From Ceratotherium simum simum (lineage: Eukaryota; Chordata; Mammalia; Perissodactyla; Rhinocerotidae): a stretch of 64,000 bases of DNA. The stretch lies in contig NW_004454173.1 in the NCBI RefSeq assembly GCF_000283155.1, positions 11,673,596 to 11,737,595 of the forward strand, in the 5' to 3' direction. The notes under the pieces were generated by a model. It was not told the DNA's origin and searched no databases. It saw only the letters and a program-made list of their open reading frames with translations. Position 1 is the first letter of the stretch. Each line of letters starts with the position of its first letter. The position numbers were made by a program, and so were the translations under genes. This document shows positions 1 to 14,500 of the stretch, piece by piece.

Positions 1-220
1 GCCAAAGAAATGTTTTGGCTTAGCTCTCACGTACAAGATCCACTTGGAAAGACAAGCTGGACACTCGGAAGCAAGTCACCAATACACACAGAATACCTGG
101 GCCTTCTGACACACAGCCCCTACATGCAGGCTACTCGGCCCAGTAACCAACCCGCTGCCGCCTCCCGCTGCCCATCCCTCGGTTCAGCTCATCTTGAGCC
201 TGGAAGGTCAACCCATTCAT

Positions 221-241
221 TTTATTTTATTTTATTTTATT
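221..241 (-). repeat. (TAAAA)n run giving tandem AATAAA signals
   Basis: The plus strand reads as repeats of TTTTA. On the minus strand this gives overlapping AATAAA hexamers, the clearest at 236-241, about 100 nt past the delta-MAX stop. It is a candidate poly(A) signal for that short message. Use of the signal is inferred. Confidence 0.5.
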
Positions 242-339
242 GGAGGTGTACTAGCCCAGGTGGTTACTTGCATTTCCTTTTACTTGCATCTTCCATGAGG
301 GAGGAAGAGAAGTGAATTCCCCAGGAACAAAGAACTTGA

Positions 340-356
340 TCAGCTCTCGCTTTCCC
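340..356 (-). CDS. MAX: MAX alternative terminal coding exon (delta-MAX, GESES tail)
   Basis: A minus-strand acceptor (CTACAACCACAG) ends at 357. The next bases, joined to the single G left over from the exon at 834-957, read Gly-Glu-Ser-Glu-Ser and then TGA at 340-342. This is the C-terminus of the truncated delta-MAX isoforms known in human, which lack the distal zipper and the nuclear localisation signal. The exact phase match and the unchanged pentapeptide make chance unlikely. Only the coding part is given. The 3' untranslated region would continue below 340, with candidate AATAAA signals at 221-241. Its use in this species is inferred. Confidence 0.85.
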
Positions 357-2487
357 CTGTGGTTGTAGGAAAAGGCGGGTGTGAGCATTGGAGAACAGCA
401 TGGGCCTGGCCCATAGGCTGCCCTGATTGGACTACCGTTGACAAGAGGGAGGGCTCACTGTCCCTGAACACCTGGAGTTTCTGGTACTTACACAGCACAC
501 TCCAATCCAAGGACCTCAAAGCTCTTTTGAGACACCTGATGCCAGGTGTGACCCCTACCACAGGCAGAGCACCTGAGCCCCAAGAAGGGGAGAGATCAGG
601 TCAGAAAAAAGCCTCCAGATGTCCAACCCCTAGACTCCACTGTTCCCTCACTGGCGGCACAAGTCCTTCCTCAGGATGGCTCTAACACTCAACTACTCAG
701 GCCCAAAAGGCAGGGCACAGCTGCTTACGAGCACACACTCCGTAACTGGTTCTGACTCTGTAGGCCCAGGTGCGAAGCCCTGACCTGGCTGGAGCACAGC
801 AGGGCCAGCTGCCCCACGAGCTCGGGTGCTCACCTTGCTGCTCCAGAAGAGCATTCTGCCGCTTGAGGTCATCAATATCTTGCTGGTGTGTGTGGTTTTT
901 CCTTCGCATATACTGGATATACTCTGTGGCTTTGTCTAGGATTTGGGCCCGGGATGCCTGTTGCAATATGAGAAAAAGCAAAGGGGATAAAATAAAGACC
1001 TAGTCCAAGCAGTGAGGAAACCATGCCTTTCTGCAGCAGCAGCAAGGGGAATGGAAGCAGGAGGGTGAGGCGGGACGAGGCTGAGGAAACAGAGTAATTG
1101 CTATGGAGAGCCTTCTTTGTGCTGGTCAAGCCACCAAGGGCTTTACACAGCTTACTTCACCAGCACTCTCTGAGAGAGGAAGCTCCACTAGGAACCCGAG
1201 GCTGAGAGTTCCATGATTTATTCAAAATCACCAGCTAGACAGCAGTGGAGCCTGGATTCAAACTCGGGTCCGTCTGACTCCTGAACTTGTACTCCTCCCA
1301 CCCCTTTTTGGTTCTTTAGGTTGCTTTCAAGTCTTCAGCCTGGCTATGTCTGAAAACGTTAAAATACTATTTAACTGAGAGCTTAGGCCACTCACTCTCT
1401 GCTGGGACCTGACTACAGGGAGCTGGTCCAGAAAGATGAGAGTAAGATCTTGGTTGGAGCAGGCTCAGGAAGGGAGTGGGGACAAAGTTTTTCATCAAGG
1501 TCCCACATTTCAGCCAAACCCGCCGACTGGTGTTAACTATTTCCAACAGAGCCATGCTGCTTTGTCACTATTTCAACCTTCCTGGCTGAAAAGACTATTG
1601 TGAAAGCTGTCAGAGCTTGATGTCAACACAGGAAGGGTATGAGATTGGGTCATTTCAGGAAGCAACCACACCTCTACCGTGGGTAGCCTTGGCACTGCCC
1701 CGGCAGAGGAACAAAGTTAATAAAATGGATGTCAGGTTACTCTGGAGGTCAAACTTGCCTCGAAGATTCCCTTCAGGCTGCAAACAAGGCCAGAATTACT
1801 CATGGCCAGGCAGCCAACCAGCCGAATTGGTAGAATGGTACAAAGCCAAGAGAAATGAAGCCCAAAGCAGGGTCGTCTAGTAGCTGAAGTGTGGCACTCA
1901 TGTCACTGAGGCTCCTCAGCAATAGCAAAGCTTCTTACTCAGGGCAGGGCAGTACTCAACAATTCTGTATTACAACCCCAGAAGGTCCTAAACAGCCAGA
2001 ACACAGCAAGTGGAAAAAGACAAAGAAAAAGCCACACTCAGGCCAGCAAAACTAAATCCACTTGTACTAAATCCTGACAATCTCAATTTACAGACCTCAG
2101 GCTGGGCTGGGTATCAAAGAGGTTTGCAAGGCCTGGGTCCTCACAATTACTAGAATTTCCAGGCTTTCCTCTTATAGCACCCTTAAGGTAATTTCCTCAA
2201 AAGGAAATTGTTTGTATTCAACCATTTTTATCTGGTGTGAATTATGTGAAAGGTACTGAGCAGACACTGTGGGGAAACAAAATGTATTAGTCATGGCTTC
2301 TTTTGCCCAGAAGCTAACTTACTATCTAGTCGAGGAGATAAATATATCTATACACAGACAAATCACAGGGCAGTACTGACAAGTGTAACTTGAGTAGTAC
2401 AGATTAGAAAGGCCACAGGAAAGATGGCTTCTGGCTGGGGCGATTACCTACTGTGTGGCAGGCAGTGGCCTTGGCTCTGCACATACA

Positions 2488-2531
<44 letters not shown>

Positions 2532-5500
2532 CCATCTGAAATAGTGAGCCCTGGGTTAGAGGGAGGTGAAATTCGTGGGAAAGGGTCCCTGTGGGCCGGG
2601 AGAATAGCAAAGGCAAGGCCATGAGGGTGGGGACAGAGCCAAGTGTATTTCTTTAGTTGAGTGAGTCAGCTTATAAAGGAAGAATGAGAGTACTTAGCAA
2701 TGGGGGCTTGCAACTCTGGTTGCAAGGCCACTTCAGACACCATTTCCAATTCTGCCAGAGGGACTTATTAGGGTCTAATTATTAGTGATAAAATGAAAAA
2801 AAAAAAAAGGCACATAATTAGAAGGGACTAATTAGAATACCCTACCTCTCTGGACGCTAGAGATGGGATTAAAAATAAAGTACTGCAGAACAGGTGGCAG
2901 AGTGGTGAGGAAGAGTTTACGAATCCAGGAGGCAGGTGCATTCTAGGCTCTGTCATTAACAGGCTCTGTGACTGCAGACACAGTATTTCTCTCCATGGCT
3001 ATTCCTTATCTGACTAGAAATTCTCAGACCCCACCCAGCCCTCCAAATTTTATGAACACCGTCACTGATCTAATTGCTATGTACTTTACATCCCAGTTGT
3101 TCTTTAAATTTGCCTATTTTTTCAACTAACAGTTCCCAGAAAGCAACATTAGCTCTTATTTGACTACTCATTTGCATCTGAGACAAGGGAAAAAAAGAAA
3201 AATCTCTGAAAGGCAGCATTTGCAAATGTTTGGTGATAACGTTCAATGAATGACCAGACTGAGCAGCAGCCTGCGTGCTACCAGTTTCTCCTTCACATAT
3301 TGACACATGAAACCACGAAGTGAAAGTGAGCAGTAAGCATAGCACAACATACCAAAGAGGGAAAAAGATCCTGTGAGTGATGGAAGTTTCCATTACAGGG
3401 CAGTTTTCAGATGAAAAAAAATTCATGGATACTTAGAACACGGAGTGCCTTGGGAACAAGAGGTCCCCAAAGGCTAGATTGCTATAAACCCAGCATGAGG
3501 CCCAGAGAACGCTAAGCACACCCCTCCTCCATCCGCCGCCAAAAGCAGAAGCATCCCAGGCAACTCTAGGGGCCCCTGACCCCTTAGCAAGTCCAAAAGA
3601 ATGGTTCAATTAACTTTATTTTGCCCTTCCCAAGGTACTCAAAGAAGTAAAATCTAACAAGAAAATATTTAAAGCACAAAATACAGAATTCCCCAAAACT
3701 TACATGTGCATCTAGTCCAGGGGAGAAAAAGAAAAAGGGTAAAGCTAGAAAATGTTAGACTCATCTAAAATCCTCTCCTCCCAGCTTTCCAAACCATACC
3801 AGATCATGTGATCAGCCACAGGGTTAAGGTGTGGGCAGGTCCTTCCTTCCCTTGATGAGTTTATATTATGTGAACAGTAAACACGAAGCCAGCAAGAACC
3901 CTGGGCTTTATGGCATGGACCCTGGAACGGCCCTGGGCTTTCAGTTTCTGTTTTCTGAAATGTGCTCAGTTGACTGAGTCAGCAGTCTTTGAGTGAGTGT
4001 GACTGAGCAGAGAGAACTTGGTAAGTCAATGTGTCCATAGACTGACTATTACCTTTGGGTACCCAGTAAGGACCTGAGTTAATTTTTTTTCCCTGCTAGT
4101 TTTTGCAATCAGAAGGCACTAATTCTGATTGTGACTTTTCAAGCAGAAAGACCTCCCTTCAGTGGTTTGGACATAGCCCCGAGACAGGACAGACTGTGGC
4201 TGAGGGGACTGAAGAGGCACTGGGTGTCCTACAAAGCAGTGTGAATTGATGCGAAGTGGCTCCTCAGGCCTCCCTTTCACCTCTGGGAGCCATGCAAAAG
4301 AACACTGGACAGCCTTGCCAGATCTTGTTCCAAAGCCATGGTTGCACAGAGCAGAACAAATGATGATGAAGAGAATCGCAGCAGCTAACACTGACTATTT
4401 ACCAAATGCCAGGAATCCTCACACAACCTTCTGCTCTATTATTTCCCCTATTTTATAAATGAGGAAACTGAGGCACAGAGCTGTTACTTGCCTAATGCTA
4501 GATAACTAGTAGGCAGTGTAGTCAGGATTTGAACCCAGGCCTCCAAGACACCCATATTTTGGGAACACAGAGGAGGTTGTGAACTAATAAAAAAGAGCAA
4601 CAGAATTGCAGGGACAGTGCTGTCATGCAGGGCGAGTTTGAGCAGGAGGAGGAGGACTATGCAAGAGTCACCTGATCCGTCTACAAGGACATCAACGAAG
4701 CCCCTGGTGAGGGTGGTTTCCTTAGAGAAGTGAGAGGTTAGGCAAATCATCTCTGCACAGGTAATGGGTGCAGGAGTGAGCTGAAGCAAAGATGAAGACT
4801 AGTTTTTACAATTAGCAAGAAACGGAAAAACAAAACAAATGGAGCTTGTAATAATAGCAGCACTGAAGGAAGACTGTTTTTCTTTTAAAAGACAGGTGAA
4901 AACTGAACAGGCTTCTAGCAGAGAAGCAAACAGAGAGGAAAGGCCTAAAGATGCAAGATGGCTTGAGAGAACTGAGTAACCTGGCCTGGGAGAGCGGAGA
5001 TGCCAGGTCCCCACAGCACTGCTGGCTTCATTACCTAAGAAGGGTAAAACCAAAACGGACAGTGGAGAAGACCCGGTGTGGCAGCAGGCTCCTGCCCTCC
5101 TCCTGTTCATGCTGTCTGCATCCCTGCCCGCAGCAGCACAGAGACACAGGAAAGGGTCAACCCAGCCTCCAGAGGCACCCACTTGAACAGAACTCAGCTT
5201 GGGAACACAGTGCACCCTCCTTATGTTATGGCAAGAATCGACTACATATTTCACGAAAGGCTTCAAACCTAAGAGCCTGATTCTAATTAATACCTTTTTA
5301 AGGCCCCAATGATTCTTAAAGTGGTTAACACTGATGCTCAGGATGACGTCCAAGGTTACTCAACCTCGTTTAAGGGAGTGGTTCTCAAAATTTTTCATAT
5401 AAGGCAAGAGTTCACACATTTCTGGAGTGGTTAATTTTATTATGGTAACCTGGATTTGTGTAAAAATCCAAGTTGTTTTAGAGAGCAGAGGGAGAGGTAA

Positions 5501-8500
5501 GGAAGAGAACAGTAGTACTAGACTGCTACCATTAGGATCACCACTGCCCTTCCCTAGGGGCCTAACACTGACTTGAGAAACAATGATCTTAGCTGCATTT
5601 ATCACTTTTCCTCCTCATTCTCAAAATCAGACCCCACCGGGCTGATATTACAGCTGCCTTGTTCCCCCCAAGAACCAAAATGCCATATCCTGGGAAAGGA
5701 AAAAAGAACTACTGCCTGACTCACCAACCAACATCTGTTTTATTTTGTACTAGTCATTTTAAAGAAAATAAAACCATTATTTTCTGAAGCCTGCATATGC
5801 TTTCACACATATTAAGGTAAAGGGAAACTAGGGCAAAGCCAGTGTACATCTGCATCTGAATAAGCCATCTTCCGAAAACAAAAATTAAAAAATTTGCACA
5901 ATAAATCTGGGTCTGCAGTAAACTAGTTCGTTCCAAAATGGAACCATCCTCAATGTCAACAAGGGAGGCTGGAAGGCTTCGGGTGAGAGCCAGCACAACC
6001 ACGTGGCCCCTCAAAGGCCTCCTGCTGCCAGGCCGTCCTCAGCCTAAAGGACAGTCTTGTCGATTACTAGGGGAAGGCAGAGCCAGCGTGCCCTTTAAGG
6101 GGCTTAGTTAAAGCCAGGAGTCAGACATTTGTTTAAGGGTCAACACAAATCATGTTTCAAACCTTGTATTCTTTTTCCTTGTCCCCTTGGTAGTTTGAAA
6201 TGAAGGTGTGACACTTCCCCATCAAACTCTGACCATGACGGACAGGAGCACACAGTTCCCCGAAGAGGAAATACAACTAGTAAATAAACACGTGGAAAAG
6301 GATTTACTCTCACAGGTAATGAACAAAATACAAAATTAACTACTACCTTTTGCCTACTAAATTAGTCACCCCCTCGGAAAAAAAAGACTAGTCTTTAGAA
6401 TTTGCTTGAAAAAGTAAGAAATGAAAGAAAGAAGACATGAAAACAATCCTGGAAAGCATTTTGGCAACACACAGCAAAAAAGACAGATGTTCTTACCCCT
6501 AGACCCAGCAATCCAACTTCTGGAATCTATTCTATGGAAACAGCCACATACACCAAGATGGTCATCTCTACATTATTTATAAAATTAAAAAACTGGAAGC
6601 AACTTAAATCGCCAACAGAAACAGAAACATGCCTAATGACTAAATACGAACATGCCATCACTTAAGAAAAAAGCATGTTATGTGAAAACAGCAAGCTATA
6701 ACATTTTACCCATGTAAAGCATGCATATGAAGAGACCAGAATGGAATACACAGATTGATAATACCATCATTTCTTTGTTTCTTAGACTCTAACAATAAAC
6801 CCACAGATTTAATACCAGCAGCTTTTTGGGGGAGAAAAAAGGAAGCAAGTTTCTTTTGACATCCACCTTAAGGCACCCAATTTCAGTCATATTAAAATGC
6901 GGTGTGGGGTGGGGAAGAGTACTGTTTATCTTTGAACTGCACTGTCCAATACAATAGCTACTAGCAACAGGCAGCTATTAAGCCCTTGAAATGTGACTAG
7001 TCTGAACTGAGATGTGCTCGTAAGTAAAAAATACACATCAGATTGTTTTTTTGAGGAAGATTAGCCTTGAGCTAACATCTGTCGCCAATCATCCTCTTTT
7101 TGCTGAGGAAGATTGGCTCTGGGCTAACATCCATGCCCATCCTCCTCTACTTTATATGGGACACCGCCACAGCATGGCTTGATATGCGGTGCGTAGGCCC
7201 GCGCCTGGGATCCGAAACTGCTAACTGGGCCATCGAAGCAGAGTGCACAAACTTAACTGCTACGCCACCGGGTCGGCCCCTCACATTGGATTTTTAAGAT
7301 AGTGCAAGAAAATAACATAAAATATCTCATTAGTAATTTTTAATATATTGATTACATATTGAGGTCATACTTATTTTTGCATATTAGGTTATATAAAATA
7401 TATTACTAAAATTAATTTCACCTGTTATTTTACTTTATTACCTTGTCAACTAGAAAATTTAATCGTATTTAAATTATATTTAAAATGTATTTGTAGCCCA
7501 CATTAAACTTCTATCAGTCAGTGCTTGTCTTAGAATCTTAGAATAAAGGAAAGGTTGTAGTTGTGTTAGAGGAAGAGGGGGCTGTTTTTTCTTCTTCCTA
7601 TTTTTCTAAAGTTTTTGCAACTTTGCTAGAGGAAAAAAAGAAAAAGAAATGCTAAAGGGAAGGCCTAGTAACCAATCCCTATCCCTCCAAATGTCAAGTG
7701 CAATAGTATCAGGCAGTCTCCTGCTCCCTCATCCTCTCCCCAGGAGTGAGCCTCCCCGACCGGGCACTGTGGAGACTCTCAGAAGGATGAACAAGGCTTC
7801 TGCCCTCAAAGAGCGCACCCTTTAGTTAGGTAATAAGATCGTCACAGGAAGAAGGCAGACACAGAAGAGGCCCCACAAAGGGCCACAGGGGTTAAAGGGA
7901 GAGTGATAGCACAGGGTTCTCAGGGTGGTGAAGTATTCGATATGGGTCTTGAAGGCAGGCGGTGGACACTGACTGGCAGGGGAGGCCCAGGCGGGGAGAA
8001 ACACATGAAGGCACACAAGCAGGAAAGAGGGCACAGGCTGCGGAGCCCTTGTGAGTGGGTCTCTTCACTGTGAAACTCCGATAACACTTGGGAGGTGAGG
8101 CTGGAGTTGGACCTTGAGGAAAGGAAAGAACTCAGATAAACTGAGAATGACGTTCCTGGGGAAACAGAGGAAGGTGTACACCCCTCCACAATAAGGGTAG
8201 GAGGAGAAAAAGCAGGAGGGCAAGTTGGGTACCTTATTTAGAGAACACAGAATGCCAGCCCTTACCCTGATGAGCACTGAAAGGCCCTTGGAGGTTTCTG
8301 GCAGCACATAAATACAGTTTACAAAGAACTGGATAAATCAATACATTTACAGTTGCTGAGCCCAGAGCTTAAGGGAGACTTGGGTAACTACAGACAACAA
8401 TTTAAGATGTAGAAAATTTAAGAAGAAAATAATTGCTCAAGTTGGAATCTGGCCAGGTAATAAGCTTAATGAGTAATGAGGTGAAATAGGTAGCGCTGTG

Positions 8501-11500
8501 GTTTACATTTCATTTAAAAGATAATCCCTCCAGCAGCCCAGACATGATGTAGAAGGAGTGCTGCTGAGTGAACCGCCTGCCTTAAAAGGCGTCCACCAAA
8601 ATGAGCCTCTCCCAGTGTAATGTGACCAGGGTGGACAGGGGGCTGTCTTCCTTCAGTTAATAAACCTACTGTGTGCCAGGTACTGAAGGAAGAAATATGA
8701 CCAAATTATGTTTTCCCTGCCTTCATGGTACTTATTATGGTGCGGTGCGGTGCGGGGGATGGGCAGAGAGTCATCAAGTAACCACACCAATATATGTACA
8801 ATTAAAACTGGGCTAAGTGCCCTGGTCACAGTGCCAAGTAGGTTTAACAGGGAGACTGACCTTCAGCCATAAGAAGTGTTACATTCCCTGCTATTCAATG
8901 TCAACATCTACCTGTTAAGGAAACCAGGCTTTAATGGAGATGAAATACAGTAACTCAGTGTTTTAACCTCTGATTTGATGCTCCGCATGTTATCTTATTA
9001 TTGTTAATTGTTAGGTGTAATCCTCTCTCCCAACAAGAGAGTAAGACCCTCAAGAGTAGACACCATCTATTATACCTTTTAAACCTCCACCACACTCACA
9101 CGGGTCTTAATTAAACAGGTGAGCACAACCATGTTGGCTGTTGCTGTTTTCTTTAAAGGGCTGAGCAAGCGTGCTGTTTCCTCTGACGCTCTGACCCCAC
9201 AGCTACATCCTGGGAACCTACCACGTGCCAGGGTCTGTGACAGGAGCTGACAGAGGCACTGCCCTCATGTTCTCCCCCAAAATGAAGGAATTCTAAACTT
9301 AATGCTGACTAGAAGAAACCCTGTTTTTATTTTCATTTTAGGTTATATTCTCTCTTTTTAACACAGCTCCATCCAGAAAGGAGAAATCCGAGCACAACTG
9401 CCTGAGAGAGCAATTAAGTCTGATAAACAGACATTTAAGAAGAGACTTAGAAGATGAGAAATGTCTATAAACCACTGTATAGCTACAAATGGCAATGTTG
9501 AAACAGAACCTTCTATCACTAAAGTCAACCATGCTAAGGAGACAGTGTGATTGGATATAATCCCTCTGGTTCAGGTGGTGGGGCCAACCTATGGGGGGAG
9601 GGCAGAATTATATCCCCATTAAGGCAAACTGATGGGTTGGCCACCAGGTCTTGCTCCCCACATAAACAGAGTGAGCTAATGCCAGGAAGCCACTGGGCAA
9701 CACTCTCTAGTAGCCAACCTAGGATCCTTAAAGAATAGTTCTGTTCAAGAAAAGTAATGTCTTCCTATAAAAGATGGGGCCACAGTTGTTTCCTGCTCTT
9801 ACTCCCTTACTCTGGTTGACGGGCTAATGGTTCTTTTTCCAACCCATCTCTCTTAGTGGGCTCCATGTCCAGCTAAAAAACTATAAGGGAAACAAAAGAC
9901 TCCAACAACAGAGTTCAAGAGTCCACCTGCAAACACTGGGACCTATGGCAAAACCCAAATGGACTGCCAACTATAATGGTCTATTTCACAGAGCAGCTAT
10001 GTGGCCTCAGAAAAATTCATAAACTTTAAATGATCCTCAACTCTGTGCACGTCAGTGTTACCTACATATGCCACCTTAGGGGAGAGTATTTTAGTAGTAG
10101 CCATGGTATGACATACTGCCAAGATTATTGGCTCTATCCAGGGGAAGCTCTCAATATAAAGACAACATATAAGTATTTAAGCAAGAGTTCTTTAAAATAT
10201 CCTTTGATTGTCTACCCCTATGGTGTGGTAGAAAGACAGAACTTGGCAACTGGCAGTCCTGGGTCCTAGTCCCTGGCCAGCTGTAGACTGGGATCATGAT
10301 CTTGAGCCTGTCTCCTCTTCTCTGACATAGTAATGATGGTAGGAGTGGTAGCAACAGTAACTGTCCAATTACAGTACATAGTATAATACTCACCTCATAG
10401 AATTGCTGTGCAGATTTAATTTTACATTGCAATACAGATGTTAGTTATTACTGATTTTTTTATTTAAGCAAAAGGTGACCATTCTTTATGTTTACTTTAG
10501 AACTAGAGGAAACAAAGGATAGATAGAGTTTGGGTCTCACATTTAAAGCTATTTTTTTAATACAAGTATCCCCCATTCTTGGTTAGGATCCAATTCAATC
10601 AGTATTAGTTTCTCTTTAAAAAACAAAAGGCTTAAGACACGTATGACAGATAATCCAAATACTGAGTGAGAAGTCACCTGGAACACAAAGATGCTCAAAT
10701 CAAAGGAGACTGGAGACCTTTCCTTCAAGAATCTGATCTAACCCCTCAAAACTCACAGGGTAAAATTCATGATTATTTACATAATGTTACAACCTTAATT
10801 ACTGCAATCCCAATCAAGAATTAGCCAATTTCCCTTGGTTCAAATACCACATTTTAAAAAATTGCAACATTGAGTGAGAACTCGGAAGTCTGAGAGACTG
10901 AAGTCTTCTGCTAGACTCCTGCAGCACCTGTGAAACGGTGCTGGCAGACAAGGAGGACCCGGAGAGCATGGAATTTAGAGGGGAAGGGGTTAGGGTTCAA
11001 CCAGAGCCAGCAGCCATTTCCTTTATTCATGCTAAAATGAATTACTTGGATTCTAACACAGGACAGGACTCTGAAATCAGAAAGGCACCTGCTGGTCAAT
11101 TCCCACACTGGGGCTCTGTTGACCGGCTCTACGAAACCTGCCCATCCACCACTCCTCTCCCCCAGTCTCGCTACTTCTCTGACCTCATCTCCTGTCACTG
11201 TCCCTTCACTTATTCCACTCCAGCCACTCTGGCCTCTGTTCTCCTTGGCGGGCCCAGGAACGCTCCCCGGTTCCTGCCTCTGGGCTGCTACACTCACCTT
11301 CCCTCTGCCTGGAATGCAGACACACATTCTTTCCTTCACTTCCTTCACATCTCTGCTCAAATGCTGCCTGCCAGGGAGTTTTCTTATTTGCCCTAATGAA
11401 AACTGCAGCCCTTCCTCCCCTGTTTAATTTTCTCCACAGCACTTCTCTGACATACTACACATATTTTTAATTATTAGTTTATTTTCTATCTTTTCCTCAC

Positions 11501-14500
11501 CAGAATAAGAGCTTCTGCTTCTGTTTTGTTCACTGCTGTATTCCCAGTACCTAGAACAGTGCCTGGCATGTAGCAAACCCTCAATAAATATTTGTTGAAT
11601 GGAGTGAGTGAATAAATGAATGGGTCACAATGAATGAGCAACTATTCAGTTTGTAAGGCTACCAAATTCAAACCGTCAACTTGCTTGAAGAGAGAGGACG
11701 ACAGGATTTAGGGGGATGTGATTTTAAGGGCTTACAGGAGAAAGTTACAGCAATGTAAAATAGGCAGGATAAGGTAAAAGGTATAGCTGAGCTCCTATGA
11801 CCCACCTCTCCCAAAGTGTTCTCAAACTTAGGAATGCCTAAGAATCCCCTGACTGCTTGTTATAAATACATATCCCCAGGCCTGCCTCCAGAAAGGGGGA
11901 TTCAGTCATGATTCTGATGTGGGTGGTCCACAGACCACCTCTGGGAAACAACGCCTCAGCGCCACTCCTGGAGAGGAGACTTAGGAGAAGGTGGCTCCTG
12001 TCATTCAGTTCACCACTGTAATGGAGATCAGGGCACAGGAATAAGCACTGACTGTCAACAGTTCAGACAAGCACAAGAGATAATCCTTTGCACGTGTGTA
12101 CTTTGACTAAAAGGGTGAGTCTCTCTCCCCATCGTAAAGATTTCCTGTGGTACTCAGACAGTGTTGTGTCTAGGAATGTTGTTATTCTAGGTAAGTATCT
12201 TGATCCAAGGCCATTAAACCAAGTCCACACTAAGTAGGCTTAACTCATGGCAAATTCTGGTTTTGCAATACTAGGTATTCACATGGCCTATTTTGTTTTT
12301 TCCATAAAGGTCAGACCTACCCCATGCTTCAGTGACACAGAAAGCCACACCTCAGATAAGGTATAAAGTACATGACTTACCAGAGCAGCAGTATAAACAA
12401 AAAGAAACCACAATGGTTCCACATTTGATTCTGGATAACCAAACCAACACAGGACCCTCATCACAAAGCTCAATCAGGAGAGCTATTCAAAGCACAGCTG
12501 AGAGCAATGCTTTTTCTTAAAATGGCTGCTGCTTTAAACACTGGATCATTGAACCAAAAAAAGAGGTCCTCTTCCATGCCACTTATACCACTGAATTGCT
12601 GCAGGAAGCAACCAGCTACATTCTGTGTCAAGGATGGAACTAACTGTGCAAACAGATGTTTTCTCCAAATTCCAAGGAGTGACCCTAACCCATAGGCTTT
12701 TTACTCAAAGCTTCCAACTCGGTTTTTCGAATGTAGAAACAGCTGGTGCCTACCTCTCCAGGGAAAACATTAGTTTTTGGAAGGCCACCAGTAGGGCAGG
12801 GAAGAAGGGAGCACAGCAGTTATTTTTTCCTTCCATTTCATAGGAACATGTCTCTTTACTGACATCTTTTGTCTCATAGTTTAAAATGCTCTTTACGAGC
12901 TTCTGAAATAACAGCCATTGGGACCAGGAGATCATTGGTGTCCAGGCTGGTTCACATACGTTCCTGGGAAGTTTCTTTTAAACTAAGTACTAACTTTGAA
13001 CCACATAAAAGAAATTCTCATGGAGGTCTAGGGAATCACTGACCTCAAGAATCCTTAGTGTTTTCCCAAAATACCATGGGCTTCTCTCTATACTATAATG
13101 TACAGTTCTAATAATTTCTGAATGAGTAATTTATTACAAATAATACTAATTTTAAAAGATAATTCCTACTGATGTCTTACAAGCAGCTCCATTCCACCTG
13201 ACACTGTTTGCTAAGGATAAACTAGAGCAGGTAAGGTGTGTGAGGCTCCCCCAAAGAATCAAAGATTAAGGAAACCATGTCACCTGAACAGCCCTGACTC
13301 CAGTTCCTTCCAGATAGGTAAGTGCCCTGCTAAGACCCATAGCAAGTTCCAAGTTGGTGGTGGCCATTCAGCCTTCTTAATCAACTCACCTTCTCTCCCT
13401 GGAGGGAGGGGACCGAGTCCCGCAGACTGTGAAAGCTGTCTTTGATGTGGTCCCTGCGTTTTCGTTCCAGTGCATTATGATGAGCCCGTTTGTCAGCCTA
13501 GAAAAACGGGAGAAAGAGCACATCAGCAATGCCACTCCTTCTGCTTGGAACAGGTGGGTGGGGTACAGCCTGGAAGTATATGCTGTCAGCGCTGTCCCTG
13601 GCGATTGCACGGGGAAGGATTTGTCGAGGTGGGCAGTTAGGAGTCTCCAAAGTTAGGCTCTGCTAAAGGAGGAGAAAGGGGTGAGCAAGGCTTGCGACAG
13701 GAACATCCAAAGTAGCTCGATGCATCCAGCTCATGCATAAGTAAAATAAAAGTTATTCATGGGGACAAAGTGTGACTCTCCTGCAACATTAGTCTTCCCC
13801 TGCAACTTCCTCATGTGACAGAACAACTGCCAGTCCTTGGTTGCGAGGTGACCAGGGTTTTCCCTGGGGCCCTTCCTAAGACGTGATCACCCCCACTGTA
13901 AGAGATCCCCCACAGTGGCTGCCCAGGGAAGGAGTCAGGTCACTGGTGCAGTGCTTCTTTCCATGTGAAACCCATCACCATGAGTCTGTTCTGGTCCCTA
14001 GCTTGCTATAAGGTACCAGTTTAAGACCTTCTCATCAAATCATACAAGAGAAACCAGAATCTCTAGAAAACCGAGAGGCATGAATCCGAGATCATAACAG
14101 CTGACACTGACACCAACTACATTCTGAGTTCCTGTTTTTTAAGGCGGATCCAAGGTGCTATCCTGCCAAGGCCTTCCCCTCACACAGGCTGTGCCAGAAA
14201 GGCAGTTCTTAAGACGGCAATCTTCTAACACTCACATGCTCTGAATAAATTTCCTTGGGCACCTGTGGCAGGTCACATTTATTTCGCAGTATCTAAATAC
14301 CCACGGACCAAAAAGTCTTTATCCTGCCCTGCTCAGAGTCACAAAGAACAATCAGCTGGAGAGGGACGAAGACTGCCAACAAATAAGGAATGGCAAAATA
14401 CCCTAGCTTCAGGCAGAGAGAGAGCTGCAGCGGGTCCCCGTTAAAGGGGCACTCCCTCCAAATGGAACACAGATGCGTACTCAACCTACAGCAAGAACAC

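Larger units (their letters stand above)
958..13389 (-). other. MAX intron between basic/helix-1 and zipper exons
   Basis: This intron of about 12.4 kb has GT/AG ends. It contains MIR, L2, L1M and hAT fragments, one ERE SINE at 7045-7281 and a CA microsatellite at 2491-2527. I see no coding exon. Unlisted stretches (for example 1310-2220, 3010-4370, 5600-6410 and 12000-13380) hold no recognisable gene. Confidence 0.85.

Noticed and set aside
693..875. Minus-strand frame extending the MAX zipper exon into the intron
   Set aside because: Readthrough of a good GTGAGC donor; the tail has no conserved match. Retained-intron use cannot be shown.
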